This document shows positions 15,874 to 24,905 of a stretch of DNA of 39,211 nt, in pieces. The stretch's first letter is position 1. Every line of letters starts with the position of its first letter. Location: positions 1 through 39,211 of the forward strand of contig JAGCCO010000019.1 of the NCBI GenBank assembly GCA_017651645.1. The letters run 5' to 3'. This stretch comes from Bacteroidales bacterium (GTDB taxonomy: Bacteria; Bacteroidota; Bacteroidia; Bacteroidales; F082). Both the position numbers and the translations under genes were made by a program. Under the pieces are notes generated by a model. That model worked only from the letters and a program-made list of their open reading frames with translations. It was not told the DNA's origin and did no database searches.

Positions 15874-17133
15874 ATGACAACAGCAATTGAATTCAACCAT
15901 GTCAGCAAGCAGTATCGCTTGGGTTTGGTGTCGACAGGAACTTTGAGCCACGACTTGAAAAGGTGGTGGACTGTCAGCATTCTTCGTAAAGAGGATCCCT
16001 ATCTTAAGGTGGGCTCGGTGAACGACCGCTCCAAAAAGGCAGATAGCGAATATGTATGGGCTTTGAATGATATCGACTTCAAGGTTGAACAAGGTGATGT
16101 GATGGGCATCATCGGGAAAAACGGCGCAGGCAAGAGCACATTGCTGAAGCTTTTGTCGCGTGTTACCGGTCCCACCTTGGGAACCATCAAAGCAAGAGGC
16201 CGTATCGGTTCCCTGCTTGAGGTGGGTACGGGTTTCCATCCGGAATTGACGGGAAAGGAGAATATTTTTATGAATGGATCCATCTTGGGCATGACCAAGA
16301 GCGAGATCAACAGCAAGTTGGACGAGATTGTCGATTTCTCAGGATGTGAACGCTATATTGACACCCCGGTGAAACGTTACAGTAGCGGTATGAAGGTACG
16401 TCTTGGTTTTGCCGTGGCAGCCCACCTTGACCCGGAGATTCTTGTGGTGGATGAGGTGTTGGCCGTGGGTGACGCTGAATTCCAGAAGAAAGCCATCGGA
16501 AAAATGCAGGATGTGTCGCAAGGCGAAGGAAGAACGGTGCTGTTTGTAAGTCATAATATGGCGAGTATCAGACAGTTGTGTCAAAACTGCGTGCTGCTTG
16601 AAAATGGCAGCGTGAAAGCGATAGGCGAAGTGAATGAGATCGTTGACCTATACCTTGAACAAGAGACCTTGCGCGGTGAGGAGAACCATGAATGGACGTT
16701 GGAGACCGGACCCCGTCATGGGAGTATCACCATTTTGAAGTCGGCTGTTGAGTATAAAGGCAATAACTTGAATTCGGCCATGCCCTTTGATTTGGTGTAT
16801 GAGTTTTACAACCATGAGCCAGGCTTGACCTTGGCAGTGAATCCTCACGTCTACAACTCTCAGAATATCTGCCTCTTTAATGTCGAAACGCAAATGGAAC
16901 ACTTGTCCAAGGGATATTACAGGGCTGTTTTCCATGTTCCCGGAGGTTTGTTCTGTGCGGGCAACTATAGGGTCAACAATATGTATGTCACCAGAAATAC
17001 ATGTTACTATATGGATCGGAACGCCCACCGTTTTGAGGTGTTGAATGGACGTGTCGATTACTTTGACCATTATGTGGGCGTTTATTATCCTACTATGGTG
17101 ACACATGAGTTTGCCCCCAAATTGCTGAAATGA
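15874..17133 (+). CDS. wzt: Polysaccharide ABC exporter ATPase with C-terminal substrate-binding domain (Wzt-like)
   Basis: 419 residues. The ATPase domain has Walker A GKNGAGKS at 81-88, the signature RYSSGMKVRL near 168-177, Walker B ILVVDE at 189-194 and the switch His227. The region TGRGRIGSLLEVG-like (ARGRIGSLLEVGTGFHPELT) is typical of KpsT/Wzt/TagH ATPases. Residues of about 280-419 form a beta-rich extension like the Wzt C-terminal domain, which in O-antigen systems recognises the chain end. The partner permease (Wzm) should encode a six-helix membrane protein; none is found in the window. A 47-bp gap separates it from the glycosyltransferase upstream. Confidence 0.92.
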   Translation: MTTAIEFNHVSKQYRLGLVSTGTLSHDLKRWWTVSILRKEDPYLKVGSVNDRSKKADSEYVWALNDIDFKVEQGDVMGIIGKNGAGKSTLLKLLSRVTGPTLGTIKARGRIGSLLEVGTGFHPELTGKENIFMNGSILGMTKSEINSKLDEIVDFSGCERYIDTPVKRYSSGMKVRLGFAVAAHLDPEILVVDEVLAVGDAEFQKKAIGKMQDVSQGEGRTVLFVSHNMASIRQLCQNCVLLENGSVKAIGEVNEIVDLYLEQETLRGEENHEWTLETGPRHGSITILKSAVEYKGNNLNSAMPFDLVYEFYNHEPGLTLAVNPHVYNSQNICLFNVETQMEHLSKGYYRAVFHVPGGLFCAGNYRVNNMYVTRNTCYYMDRNAHRFEVLNGRVDYFDHYVGVYYPTMVTHEFAPKLLK

Positions 17134-17182
17134 ATTTGATGCTTGTGACAAGAGAAATGGTAACCATAACGTGTTTCAAACA

Positions 17183-18307
17183 ATGAATAAGAAAACAAGA
17201 AAAGCCATAGATTGTCTGTTGAAAAAGTATCCGAAACTCGGATTGGGTTTTCGGATCAGCAGATTTATGAAAAACTCCATACACAAAATAGACCGTAATG
17301 AAGTCCCTTTCAGCGAAGATGTTGAATCCAGCCTGAAACTCGTTTTGACCGAGGAAGAGCAAAAGAGCCCCAGGCTTGTTGAAAAGACCAAACGCGACAT
17401 GGTGAGGTGCTACCTGCTCTATGGATTGCTTCCGGAAGAATACTTCCTTTATGATTGCCGTCATGAGCCGGAAAGCTACATCGAGACACTCTTGTCGTAC
17501 GGACAGAAAGATGCGTATTGCAATCAAAGCGGGTTGAAGAAATACGGTAAGCCAGGATGGAAAATCATGGCGGAGTTGACTGATAAATGGTCGTTTTACA
17601 ATATGGCAAAACCCTTCTTTAAACGTGATGTGTGCAGGGTCGATGATGAAGCGGACGTTGAGGAGATCGAAAGATTCTGCAACAAGCACGATCGCTTTAT
17701 CGCCAAGCCAAGGTTCAGGGCTAACGGGATAGGCGTGCATATTGTGGATATGAAGGACTATAAAGGTGGCTTCACTGAACTTCTTGACCATTACAAGCGA
17801 CTTGACGATGGCAAATGGTTGTTTGAAGAATTGATTATCCAAGACCCAGCGATGGCAGCATGGCACGAGTCGTCGGTGAATACCATCCGTGTCCCTTCCA
17901 TAAGGACTTCTCATGGATGCAAGGTGTTGCTTCCGTTGTTCAGAACCGGAAAGAACGGGAATGTGGTGGACAACTGCCATAATGACGGCGGCCTGATGGC
18001 CGTTCCCGATGCAGATACCGGTGTCCTGGTCACGGATGGCTATGATGTCTTTACCAATGTGGTGGAGAAGCATCCTAATTCGGGTCTCAAATACAAGGGA
18101 TGGCAGGTGCCAAGGTGGGATGAATTGATCAAGGTGTCGAGTGAACTCCATAATTCTTTGCCGAAATACCATCAGTATGTCGGTTTTGATTTTGCTCTCA
18201 CGCCTGAAGGATGGGTTGTCATCGAAGGCAACTGGGGCAATTTCCCGCATCAAGTGTGTGTGCATCATGGAATCAAGAAAGAGTTTGAGACATTGATGAA
18301 TAGCTGA
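17183..18307 (+). CDS. Sugar-transfer-associated ATP-grasp protein (copy 3)
   Basis: About 374 residues from the ATG at 17183; a GTG four codons earlier is the alternative. The nucleotide-binding loop is FIAKPRFRANGIGVHIV, followed by MAAWHESSVNTIRVPSI, RTGKNGNVVDNCHNDGG and the acidic end YVGFDFALTPEGWVVIEGNW. The same order occurs at 1086 and 5662, so all three are one family. The DFAL...EGNW end is closer to copy 2 (DMAL...ECNY) than to copy 1. The catalysed ligation is unknown. It follows the ABC ATPase and precedes a glycosyltransferase by 6 bp, far from the ACP cassette, so its carboxylate donor may differ. Confidence 0.85.
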   Translation: MNKKTRKAIDCLLKKYPKLGLGFRISRFMKNSIHKIDRNEVPFSEDVESSLKLVLTEEEQKSPRLVEKTKRDMVRCYLLYGLLPEEYFLYDCRHEPESYIETLLSYGQKDAYCNQSGLKKYGKPGWKIMAELTDKWSFYNMAKPFFKRDVCRVDDEADVEEIERFCNKHDRFIAKPRFRANGIGVHIVDMKDYKGGFTELLDHYKRLDDGKWLFEELIIQDPAMAAWHESSVNTIRVPSIRTSHGCKVLLPLFRTGKNGNVVDNCHNDGGLMAVPDADTGVLVTDGYDVFTNVVEKHPNSGLKYKGWQVPRWDELIKVSSELHNSLPKYHQYVGFDFALTPEGWVVIEGNWGNFPHQVCVHHGIKKEFETLMNS

Positions 18308-18313
18308 AGATAA

Positions 18314-19804
18314 ATGTTGAAACTGTCCATCGGAAATATTAAGCAAGGATTCAAAGGGATCAAGCACATGGCTCAGGAGGCGTTTGCCGAAGGAGATTGT
18401 GAGGCTTCTTTGGATTATATAAAGAAATGCGTAACCATTGCCCAACAATTCAATTGGATTTATGCCGATGACGAGTTGGAGGATTTGTTGGAGCGTATTG
18501 GTCATAAGCTTCTCGGCACGCCTTCAAAAGAGTTTCAACCGGTCAAGGATAGGGTGGTGTTTTATGATGCGTTCTGCAAGTCTTTCGTGTTGGCGTTGCA
18601 GTACATCGAAGCTTTGGCGTCGGCAGGAAAAGAGGTGATGTATATCACTACCGCTGATGACTTGGCAAAGCGTAAGACAAGGTTTGCCGACATCCTGGAT
18701 GAGGTAGGTGCCTATCCTTCAGTGAAGGTTGTCGTTGTTCCTCCTGGGAAGGATGCGGAAAGAAACCGTTATTTCCTTGATGCGGTGGTCAGTTTCTGTC
18801 CTGAACAGATTTTGTTGCACATGGTGGCCGATGCGGTTGTCTTGCCTGCGTTGTATGTGCTTCCCTCGGCTATAAAGCGCTATATCATCAATTTGGCCGA
18901 CCAAACGTTTTGGCTTGGCAAAAATGCCATTGATTATTCTATTGAGTTCCGGCAATTCGGAGTCTCAGTATCCCAGCAAAGAAGAGGCATCAAGCCTGAG
19001 CAACAGTTGCTTGTGCCGTTTTATCCCATAAATGACGGCATTCCTTTTCAAGGTTTTCCCGAACAATGTACATCGGACAAGGTGATCGTCTTTTCAGGAG
19101 GTGATTTGTATAAGGTCTTGGACGAGAAGCGTATGTTCTGGAGGCTGGTGAAAAGGCTGTTGGATGAAAATCCCGAAGTGGTGTTTCTGTTTGCCACAAA
19201 AATCAGCGATGGAATCAATTACGTTATTGATAGGTTCGTCAAAGACAACGGGTTTGAGGGCCGGTTCGTTTATATCAATTACAGAAAAGACATCAACGAG
19301 GTGTTTATGCACTGTGATATCTATATGGGAACTTGTCCTGCAAGCGGATCCCTGATGTCGCAACTTGCCGCAGTGAACGCCAAACCCATCTTGCAGTATT
19401 ACTATCCGGGTACTCCTGATGACGAAACCGAGCAGGCCATCTGTTTTAACGACAAATTCTCCATTTCGTTCCAGGATGAAGAGCGCTTCATGGAAGAAGC
19501 GCATCGTCTTGTTTCGGATGAGGCATATCGCAAGTGTCAAGGCGAACGGTTGAAGCATGCCATGATCACCCCTGAACAATTCAACAGATTGGTGGCTGAT
19601 TCCTTAAACACCAATCAAACGCAAGTGCCTCTTCAACCTTTTGACGTGAACTATTCGTTGCTGGACGACAGATGGTATGCACTTGAAAAAGCGGGTTATG
19701 TGGACACGTTGTCCTATCTTTGGGGTGTTCTGGGAAAGAAATATTGTTGGCGTCATATGCCCATGGTTGCCGTGAAAAAATATCTTAGTGTTTTACTGAA
19801 ATAA
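18314..19804 (+). CDS. Glycosyltransferase-like GT-B protein
   Basis: 496 residues, soluble, starting 6 bp after the previous stop. Residues of about 1-70 are a helical lead-in not usual for the fold. DRVVFYDAFCKSFVLALQYI opens the first Rossmann half, and DKVIVFSGGDLYKVLDEKRM opens the second. FMHCDIYMGTCPASGSLMSQ and NAKPILQYYYPG fit the donor-binding end of GT-B enzymes. I do not recognise the exact family. The helical lead-in (about 70 residues) may bind another component. Its position between two ATP-grasp genes suggests that the same sugar is transferred and then ligated, which is inference. Confidence 0.6.
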   Translation: MLKLSIGNIKQGFKGIKHMAQEAFAEGDCEASLDYIKKCVTIAQQFNWIYADDELEDLLERIGHKLLGTPSKEFQPVKDRVVFYDAFCKSFVLALQYIEALASAGKEVMYITTADDLAKRKTRFADILDEVGAYPSVKVVVVPPGKDAERNRYFLDAVVSFCPEQILLHMVADAVVLPALYVLPSAIKRYIINLADQTFWLGKNAIDYSIEFRQFGVSVSQQRRGIKPEQQLLVPFYPINDGIPFQGFPEQCTSDKVIVFSGGDLYKVLDEKRMFWRLVKRLLDENPEVVFLFATKISDGINYVIDRFVKDNGFEGRFVYINYRKDINEVFMHCDIYMGTCPASGSLMSQLAAVNAKPILQYYYPGTPDDETEQAICFNDKFSISFQDEERFMEEAHRLVSDEAYRKCQGERLKHAMITPEQFNRLVADSLNTNQTQVPLQPFDVNYSLLDDRWYALEKAGYVDTLSYLWGVLGKKYCWRHMPMVAVKKYLSVLLK

Positions 19805-19809
19805 ACATC

Positions 19810-20718
19810 ATGAGTTTTATTCATCCCAAACGAATCTATAGGAAGACAAACTTTGCAGTAAAGGATTGGTTTTGGAATTATCTGATGCCGGACCGTTGGT
19901 CAATCAGACATATTTTTAAGAAAAGATTGGGCTACAAGTGTGATTTGGAGCACCCCAAGACCTTCAATGAGAAAATACAATGGCTGAAACTTCACGACAG
20001 GAAAGATGTGTACCATGATCTTGTTGATAAATATGAAGCGAAGCGCATTGTCGGGGATTTGATCGGGAAGGAGTATATCATTCCTACCTTGGGCGTTTGG
20101 GATAGGTTCGATGACATCGATTTTGCCAGATTGCCCGATCGTTTTGTGCTGAAGTGTACCCACGATTCTGCAAGTGTTGTTTTGTGCAAGGACAAGACTT
20201 CGTTCAATTATACTTCTGCGAGAAAAAAACTTACCGAAGCATTGAAAGCCGACTACTATCATTATGAGGGCAGGCAATGGGCCTATAAGGGCATCAAGAG
20301 AAGGATTATCGCGGAAGCGTATTTGGACGAAGGGAACAAGGCGGGTCTTACGGATTACAAGTTCATGGTCTTTGGAGGGAAATGCAAATGTGTGTTTGTG
20401 TGTTCGGGACGTCAGTCAAGGTTGAAACTTGATGCATACGATATGGATTGGCAGTTGATGCCTTTCACTCGAAACCACCATGGGAACATGAAGGAACGGG
20501 CTCCCCGCCCGCAATGCTATGATACCATGCTGATGTTGGCCGAGAAGATTGCCGGTTTTGTGGATAATCCGTTTGTGCGCGTTGATTTCTATCAGGTTGA
20601 TGGGAAAGTTTATTTTGGCGAGGTCACTTTTTATCCGGAAGGGGGGCTCGGTAGCTTTAAGCCTAAAGAATGGGATTTTAGATTGGGCGAATGGATACGG
20701 ACAGAGGATGCCAAATGA
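19810..20718 (+). CDS. TupA-like ATP-grasp protein
   Basis: 302 residues of the TupA-like ATP-grasp family. Visible hallmarks are PKTFNEKIQWLKLHDRKD near residue 49, DKYEAKRIVGDLIG, RFVLKCTHDSASVVLC, DYKFMVFGGKCKCVFV and the metal site NPFVRVDFYQVDGKVYFGEV followed by TFYPEGG. TupA of Bacillus halodurans is tied to teichuronopeptide synthesis, where an amino acid polymer is joined to uronic acids, so an amide or ester ligation to a sugar acid is plausible. It is distinct from the three ATPgrasp_ST genes but would do similar chemistry. It sits 5 bp after the glycosyltransferase-like gene. Confidence 0.88.
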   Translation: MSFIHPKRIYRKTNFAVKDWFWNYLMPDRWSIRHIFKKRLGYKCDLEHPKTFNEKIQWLKLHDRKDVYHDLVDKYEAKRIVGDLIGKEYIIPTLGVWDRFDDIDFARLPDRFVLKCTHDSASVVLCKDKTSFNYTSARKKLTEALKADYYHYEGRQWAYKGIKRRIIAEAYLDEGNKAGLTDYKFMVFGGKCKCVFVCSGRQSRLKLDAYDMDWQLMPFTRNHHGNMKERAPRPQCYDTMLMLAEKIAGFVDNPFVRVDFYQVDGKVYFGEVTFYPEGGLGSFKPKEWDFRLGEWIRTEDAK

Positions 20719-20764
20719 TTTATGATGGAAACTATCTATCAGAATAAACATAACAATAAGTCAA

Positions 20765-21805
20765 ATGACAATGAAGGAGACGTCAGTAAAAGATAGAGTT
20801 TTTTTGTGGGACAATCTGAAATTTTATTCAATCATTTGTATTCTGGTTTTACATTCAACTATGCCATATGGACATAGAATGCTTTTGTTTAAATATATAG
20901 GACAATTTATTAACCTTTATCCTATGACACTTTTTGCAATCATTTCAGGTTTTTGGTTCAAAGAAAGGTCAACAAAAAAAATAGCACTTATCTTTCTTTG
21001 GCCTTGTATTTTGTTTTCAATTGTCAATGGTTTTCTTGGGATGACTTCTCCTCATTTCCCCGATTATTTTGAAATATTTAAGTTTAAACCAGGATTTGCA
21101 ATGTGGTATTTATTTGCCTTGTTTATATTCTCTTTACTGACTAAACATTTGAAGAAAAGCATGGGCTCATCAGGATGCCTCATAGTTGCAATAGTTATTG
21201 CAGTTGGTGTGGGCTTCTTGCCAATTTCTGATCGTTATTTAAGCATACAAAGAGTCAGTTGCCTTTTCCCTAGCTTTGCATTTGGTGTTTGGTTTCGAGA
21301 TAAAATCTGTAAAGGCACTAACATGTTGCCCAAGTATCAAGAAATAAGGTTATGGGGGAAGGTGGCTGTTTCATTTAAATCAATTTGTATTGCATTGCTG
21401 ATATTAAGCATATTATTCAACCTTGCCATTATATACTATTTCCCAAAAACATGGAAGTATGTAGGTTTCACTAGATATTATGGTTTGAATATTAAGGCGG
21501 CTGGAGTCAAATGGTTATTGTACATGATTAGGATAGTGGCATGTACATGTATGGTTTTTCTAGTTCCAAATAAGCAATACTGGTATACGAAATACGGTTC
21601 TAGAACTATGAATGCATACTTGCTTCACATGACAATTATTTTTCCACTATGTTGGGGACTTTTATACAATTATCGTAATGAATGGTATGTAGAGTTGGCT
21701 TGTTTTGTGTTGGTACCTCTTATTTGTACTTTATTCCTAAGTACACCAGTGGATAAAGTCATGAGGAAGATTCTTTTATTAGATTACACAAAAAAAATTG
21801 AATAA
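20765..21805 (+). CDS. Acyltransferase-3 family membrane protein (fucose acetylase-like)
   Basis: 346 residues (start could be the ATG at 20771). It begins VFLWDNLKFYSIICILVLHS, with the family's Asp-Asn and the conserved His in the first membrane helix, and contains about ten hydrophobic segments. The N-terminal pattern is nearer to the YjhS/fucose 4-O-acetylase-type branch than to the other three acyltransferase-3 genes here. It would acetylate a sugar hydroxyl. The gene is strikingly A+T-rich against its neighbours on both sides, and an A+T-rich 243-bp gap follows, which suggests a recent acquisition. Confidence 0.83.
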   Translation: MTMKETSVKDRVFLWDNLKFYSIICILVLHSTMPYGHRMLLFKYIGQFINLYPMTLFAIISGFWFKERSTKKIALIFLWPCILFSIVNGFLGMTSPHFPDYFEIFKFKPGFAMWYLFALFIFSLLTKHLKKSMGSSGCLIVAIVIAVGVGFLPISDRYLSIQRVSCLFPSFAFGVWFRDKICKGTNMLPKYQEIRLWGKVAVSFKSICIALLILSILFNLAIIYYFPKTWKYVGFTRYYGLNIKAAGVKWLLYMIRIVACTCMVFLVPNKQYWYTKYGSRTMNAYLLHMTIIFPLCWGLLYNYRNEWYVELACFVLVPLICTLFLSTPVDKVMRKILLLDYTKKIE

Positions 21806-22048
21806 GGCAAACCAGTTGGCGAAATTGAAAAGTAGTATATCAACAAAACCAACAACATAACTATCGGACAATTTTAATATATTAAATATACGTTATGGGG
21901 ACTTCTAAAAATCACCTGTGATTATCAACTCTAATTCAATAGAATTCAAATAAAAAGAAAAATAAATTTTCTCAAATTCGCTAAATTCTTGATAATAAGA
22001 AATTCCTTTGTTTTTATTATCTCGATTGTGTGATGGAGAGATTTGACT
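21806..22048. other. A+T-rich intergenic gap with a short palindrome
   Basis: This is the longest gap in the window, about 243 bp. It contains a 6-bp inverted repeat AATCAC-CT-GTGATT at 21910-21923 and a 5-bp one around 21986-22001, neither followed by a U-tract as expected for a terminator. No TAnnTTTG element is present. GGAG at 22035-22038 lies near the next start. No gene, tRNA or insertion sequence end could be recognised. Confidence 0.6.
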
Positions 22049-23128
22049 ATGGTTACGAAACTTGTATATGTTTTGACTTGTGCTCCTGAGAAGCACTATA
22101 TTGAGCAGGCACTGATTTCGGTTTTCTCGGCCCGACATCGGAATCCTGACGCTCATATTGTCTTGATTGTTGATGACATGACCGATCAGTTGCTTGTCGG
22201 AAAACGGGCACTGATTTTGGATTATGTTTCCGAAAAAATCGTCGTTCCGTTTGAAGATGCAACGCTTCCCCCTATGTATCGGTCGAGATGGATCAAAACC
22301 TCGGTGCGGCATTTGGTCAAGGGAAGGTATTTGTTTATCGATTGTGATACGATTGTGGCAGGCCTGTTGGATGCCATTGACGGGATGAAGATGGAGGTTG
22401 GGGCGGTGCCGGATGCTTTGCTTCCTGTGAAAGAATACAGCAGAAGTATGTTTGCCCCAATTAACAAGAGGGCAAAGCTGGTCGGCTACGACTTGAGCAA
22501 AGAGGAGTATCACTTTAATAGTGGCGTGATGTTGGTCGAGGATAATGAACAAGCCGACAGATTGTATGATTTGTGGCATACACACTGGTTGGCAAATACG
22601 GAGAAAAAATTGTTTGTCGACCAACCGACGCTTGCCTTGGCCAATGTGGAGATGAACCACATCATCCAACCGATGGATGTCCGCTATAACTGTATCGTGT
22701 ACACCCAAAACGTTTTCACGAGAGAAGCAAAGATTCTGCATATTTCTTCATACCGGAATCCGTCGTTTATTTTCTCGGATAAGGTTTTGGAATTCATCAA
22801 GGAAAACGGGTTGAACAACGAGTGGTTACGCTCTTCCATCTTGAATCCTTGCTCTACATTCCTGCCTTTCAGTTACGATGTCCTTCATTCCGATGCAAAA
22901 CAGCGAAGCGTATGGAAAAAAGAGATCGCTCAAACCACAAGAGGATATGGCAAGTACATCGATCCTTCCTTTGAGGATTTCCCGATGTCGTCCCGCTTGC
23001 GTGGCATCGTCGTGTTTTTGTTAAGGCATGGCTTGCATGAAATGGCGGCTGGGCTTTGGATGTTATGGAAGAGGCGGTATGTGGCTGCCCACGAAAAAGC
23101 CATCAAAGACAATATATGCAAAAAATAA
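22049..23128 (+). CDS. Glycosyltransferase, GT8-like (GT-A fold)
   Basis: About 359 residues from the ATG at 22049, preferred over a TTG two codons earlier. The metal-binding DxD is in FIDCDT (Asp98, Asp100 from this start), with RWIKTSVRHLV before it, as in GT8-type enzymes. HFNSGVMLVEDNEQ and FVDQPTLALANVEM complete the family's usual order. The last 60 residues are basic and may bind membrane. It transfers a hexose-type sugar from a nucleotide donor, identity unknown. Its end overlaps the deacetylase start at 23116 by 13 nt. It is compositionally normal, unlike the gene upstream. Confidence 0.85.
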   Translation: MVTKLVYVLTCAPEKHYIEQALISVFSARHRNPDAHIVLIVDDMTDQLLVGKRALILDYVSEKIVVPFEDATLPPMYRSRWIKTSVRHLVKGRYLFIDCDTIVAGLLDAIDGMKMEVGAVPDALLPVKEYSRSMFAPINKRAKLVGYDLSKEEYHFNSGVMLVEDNEQADRLYDLWHTHWLANTEKKLFVDQPTLALANVEMNHIIQPMDVRYNCIVYTQNVFTREAKILHISSYRNPSFIFSDKVLEFIKENGLNNEWLRSSILNPCSTFLPFSYDVLHSDAKQRSVWKKEIAQTTRGYGKYIDPSFEDFPMSSRLRGIVVFLLRHGLHEMAAGLWMLWKRRYVAAHEKAIKDNICKK

Positions 23129-23865
23129 GTGTCTGGCGAAAGATTGCCAAGAGAATCATACGCTTGCGGTTTGAGCCCATCCGTGTTTTTTGCATTCATC
23201 AGGTCAGTGATGAGTTGCATCCACTGACTACCTGTAAAGGGGATTGGATACAAACGGAGTCATTTAAGTCGGCACTCTTGAGATTAAAGAAAGAATACAC
23301 TTTCATCTCTTTGCAAGAAGCCCACGATAAGCTAAAAAACGACTTTTTCCGTCGACAAAAATATGCTGTTTTGACGGCGGACGACGGTTATCGATGTATT
23401 CTTGACCTTTTGCCGTGGCTTGACGAGAGTCAGATTCCGATTACTTTGTTCTTGAACGCCAAATATGTGGATGGGCATTCCTGTAGTCCGCATATTATGA
23501 GACATGCCCGGATGGAAAACGCGGAGGTCACGCAAGAAGAGTTGGCTGAAGGTTTGTATTTGACCGAAGACATGTTGAAGAGTATGCCTCGAGGTTTAGT
23601 GACACTGGCTTCGCATGGTTATGAGCATAGGAATGCTACAAAGCTTGCCTTGGACCAATTCTCCGATCAGATACAGAAAAACGTTACGGCCTTAAGTCAA
23701 TATTACAGTTATATTCCCTTCCATGCGTATACTTGGGGAAGGCATAATGGCAAAACAGATGCTGTACTTGAGGGTTTCAATTTGACCCCGGTTCTTATGG
23801 ACGGTCAGATGAATTACAATGATTCCAGGCTCATTCATAGAGAATTGTTGCCTTTGACGTATTGA
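23116..23865 (+). CDS. Polysaccharide deacetylase (NodB-like)
   Basis: 249 residues from the ATG at 23116; a start 20 codons upstream at 23056 would lie deep in the glycosyltransferase and adds a non-family sequence. The metal/catalytic motif is AVLTADDGYR (TADDG at 87-91, a variant of TFDDG), and the second motif is LASHGYEHRN with the His-x3-His. There is no signal peptide, so it probably acts in the cytoplasm on lipid-linked or nucleotide-linked sugars. It would remove an N- or O-acetyl group. Its stop overlaps the TTG codon before the next acyltransferase gene. The pairing of deacetylase with acyltransferases suggests swapping of acyl groups. Confidence 0.85.
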   Translation: MQKISVWRKIAKRIIRLRFEPIRVFCIHQVSDELHPLTTCKGDWIQTESFKSALLRLKKEYTFISLQEAHDKLKNDFFRRQKYAVLTADDGYRCILDLLPWLDESQIPITLFLNAKYVDGHSCSPHIMRHARMENAEVTQEELAEGLYLTEDMLKSMPRGLVTLASHGYEHRNATKLALDQFSDQIQKNVTALSQYYSYIPFHAYTWGRHNGKTDAVLEGFNLTPVLMDGQMNYNDSRLIHRELLPLTY

Positions 23866-23894
23866 AAAAAAGAATAAACCATACAAGTTGTATT

Positions 23895-24902
23895 ATGAAT
23901 GATGTAAAGTTGAACGGAAGCCAAGAAAATATGCCCCAACGAAACTGCTCGATGGATGTGTTGCGCATTCTTGCGTGTTTTGGGGTTATTTCAGTTCATG
24001 CGGGTTCATCAGGCGTTGTTCTTGGCATTGTGGAAGAAGGAGCATTGGATTGGTTTTTTTGTGTTGCGGTCGAAAGTTTTTTTAAGTGGTCTGTTCCCAT
24101 CTTTGTCATGATTACGGGATTCTTTTTCCTAAAACCGGAAAAGGACCTTCCTCTGAAAAAACTATATGGGAAATATATCCTCCGTTTGACCCTTTGTCTC
24201 ATCTTTTGGACTTGGTTTTATGCCATAATGCTGCACTGCCGTTATACCAAATTCTATCCTTTTGGAGGCCAACACACCAATTTTTGGTATATAGGGATGT
24301 GTATTGGACTGTATATTTCAATGCCAGTATTGCGACTTATTGCGGCGAATGAAAAAGTATTGGCTTATTCTTGCTGGATATGGCTTGCCTTAAGGATTTA
24401 TCTGTTTATAGGATACTATGTGGATGTGCCTATTGTGATTACGGATTATGTTTTCGTTGGCTACATCGGTTGTTGTCTTTGGGGCTATTACCTGAGTAGA
24501 GTGGAATTGAATCGAAGACAGATTAATGCTTTCTATCTAATCGGTTTACTGGCGTTGATTGGGACAGTGGCGCTGCCGCTGTTGACAAAAGGGGAAGAGG
24601 CGTTTTCCTTAGATTCTCCTGGCCCGATGCTCGCTTCCATTGCCATTTTCCTTTTTGTCATCAAGCATCCCATTCGATTGTCTCCAAAAATTGGAAAAGT
24701 GGTTACCCATGTTTCGGGATTGACATTGGGAATCTACATGGTTCATACATTTGTGATGATCGAGGTGTTTTCCAGGATTTATCGGTTTGTTCCCAATGTA
24801 TTTTTGCTGGTGCCCGTATCGGTTGTTGCCATTTTTGTGATAAGTTATCTTATTATTCTCGTTATCAAGCAAATACCCGTTCTCAAAAAATGGGTCGTTT
24901 AA
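23895..24902 (+). CDS. Acyltransferase-3 family membrane protein (tandem copy A)
   Basis: 335 residues from the ATG at 23895; a TTG at 23862 that overlaps the previous stop is also possible. The first helix reads MDVLRILACFGVISVHAGSS with the conserved Arg and His, followed by WSVPIFVMITGFFFLKPEKD and about ten membrane segments. FWYIGMCIGLYISMPVLRL is shared word for word with the next gene, as are DVPIVITD and CLWGYYLS. It is thus one of two adjacent paralogues. It should transfer an acyl group to the polysaccharide or its lipid-linked precursor. Confidence 0.87.
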   Translation: MNDVKLNGSQENMPQRNCSMDVLRILACFGVISVHAGSSGVVLGIVEEGALDWFFCVAVESFFKWSVPIFVMITGFFFLKPEKDLPLKKLYGKYILRLTLCLIFWTWFYAIMLHCRYTKFYPFGGQHTNFWYIGMCIGLYISMPVLRLIAANEKVLAYSCWIWLALRIYLFIGYYVDVPIVITDYVFVGYIGCCLWGYYLSRVELNRRQINAFYLIGLLALIGTVALPLLTKGEEAFSLDSPGPMLASIAIFLFVIKHPIRLSPKIGKVVTHVSGLTLGIYMVHTFVMIEVFSRIYRFVPNVFLLVPVSVVAIFVISYLIILVIKQIPVLKKWVV

Positions 24903-24905
24903 TCG

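Noticed and set aside
17093..18505. A 470-codon open frame on the minus strand
   Set aside because: It lies opposite the well supported ATP-grasp gene at 17183 and the gene at 18314, has no recognisable domain and is explained by codon bias. The same holds for long minus-strand frames at 3554-4381, 12564-13538, 21905-22741 and 26964-27659.
23056..23115. Upstream 20-codon extension of the deacetylase
   Set aside because: It lies inside the end of the GT8-like gene and gives a cysteine-rich leader unlike the family; the ATG at 23116 gives a normal N-terminus.
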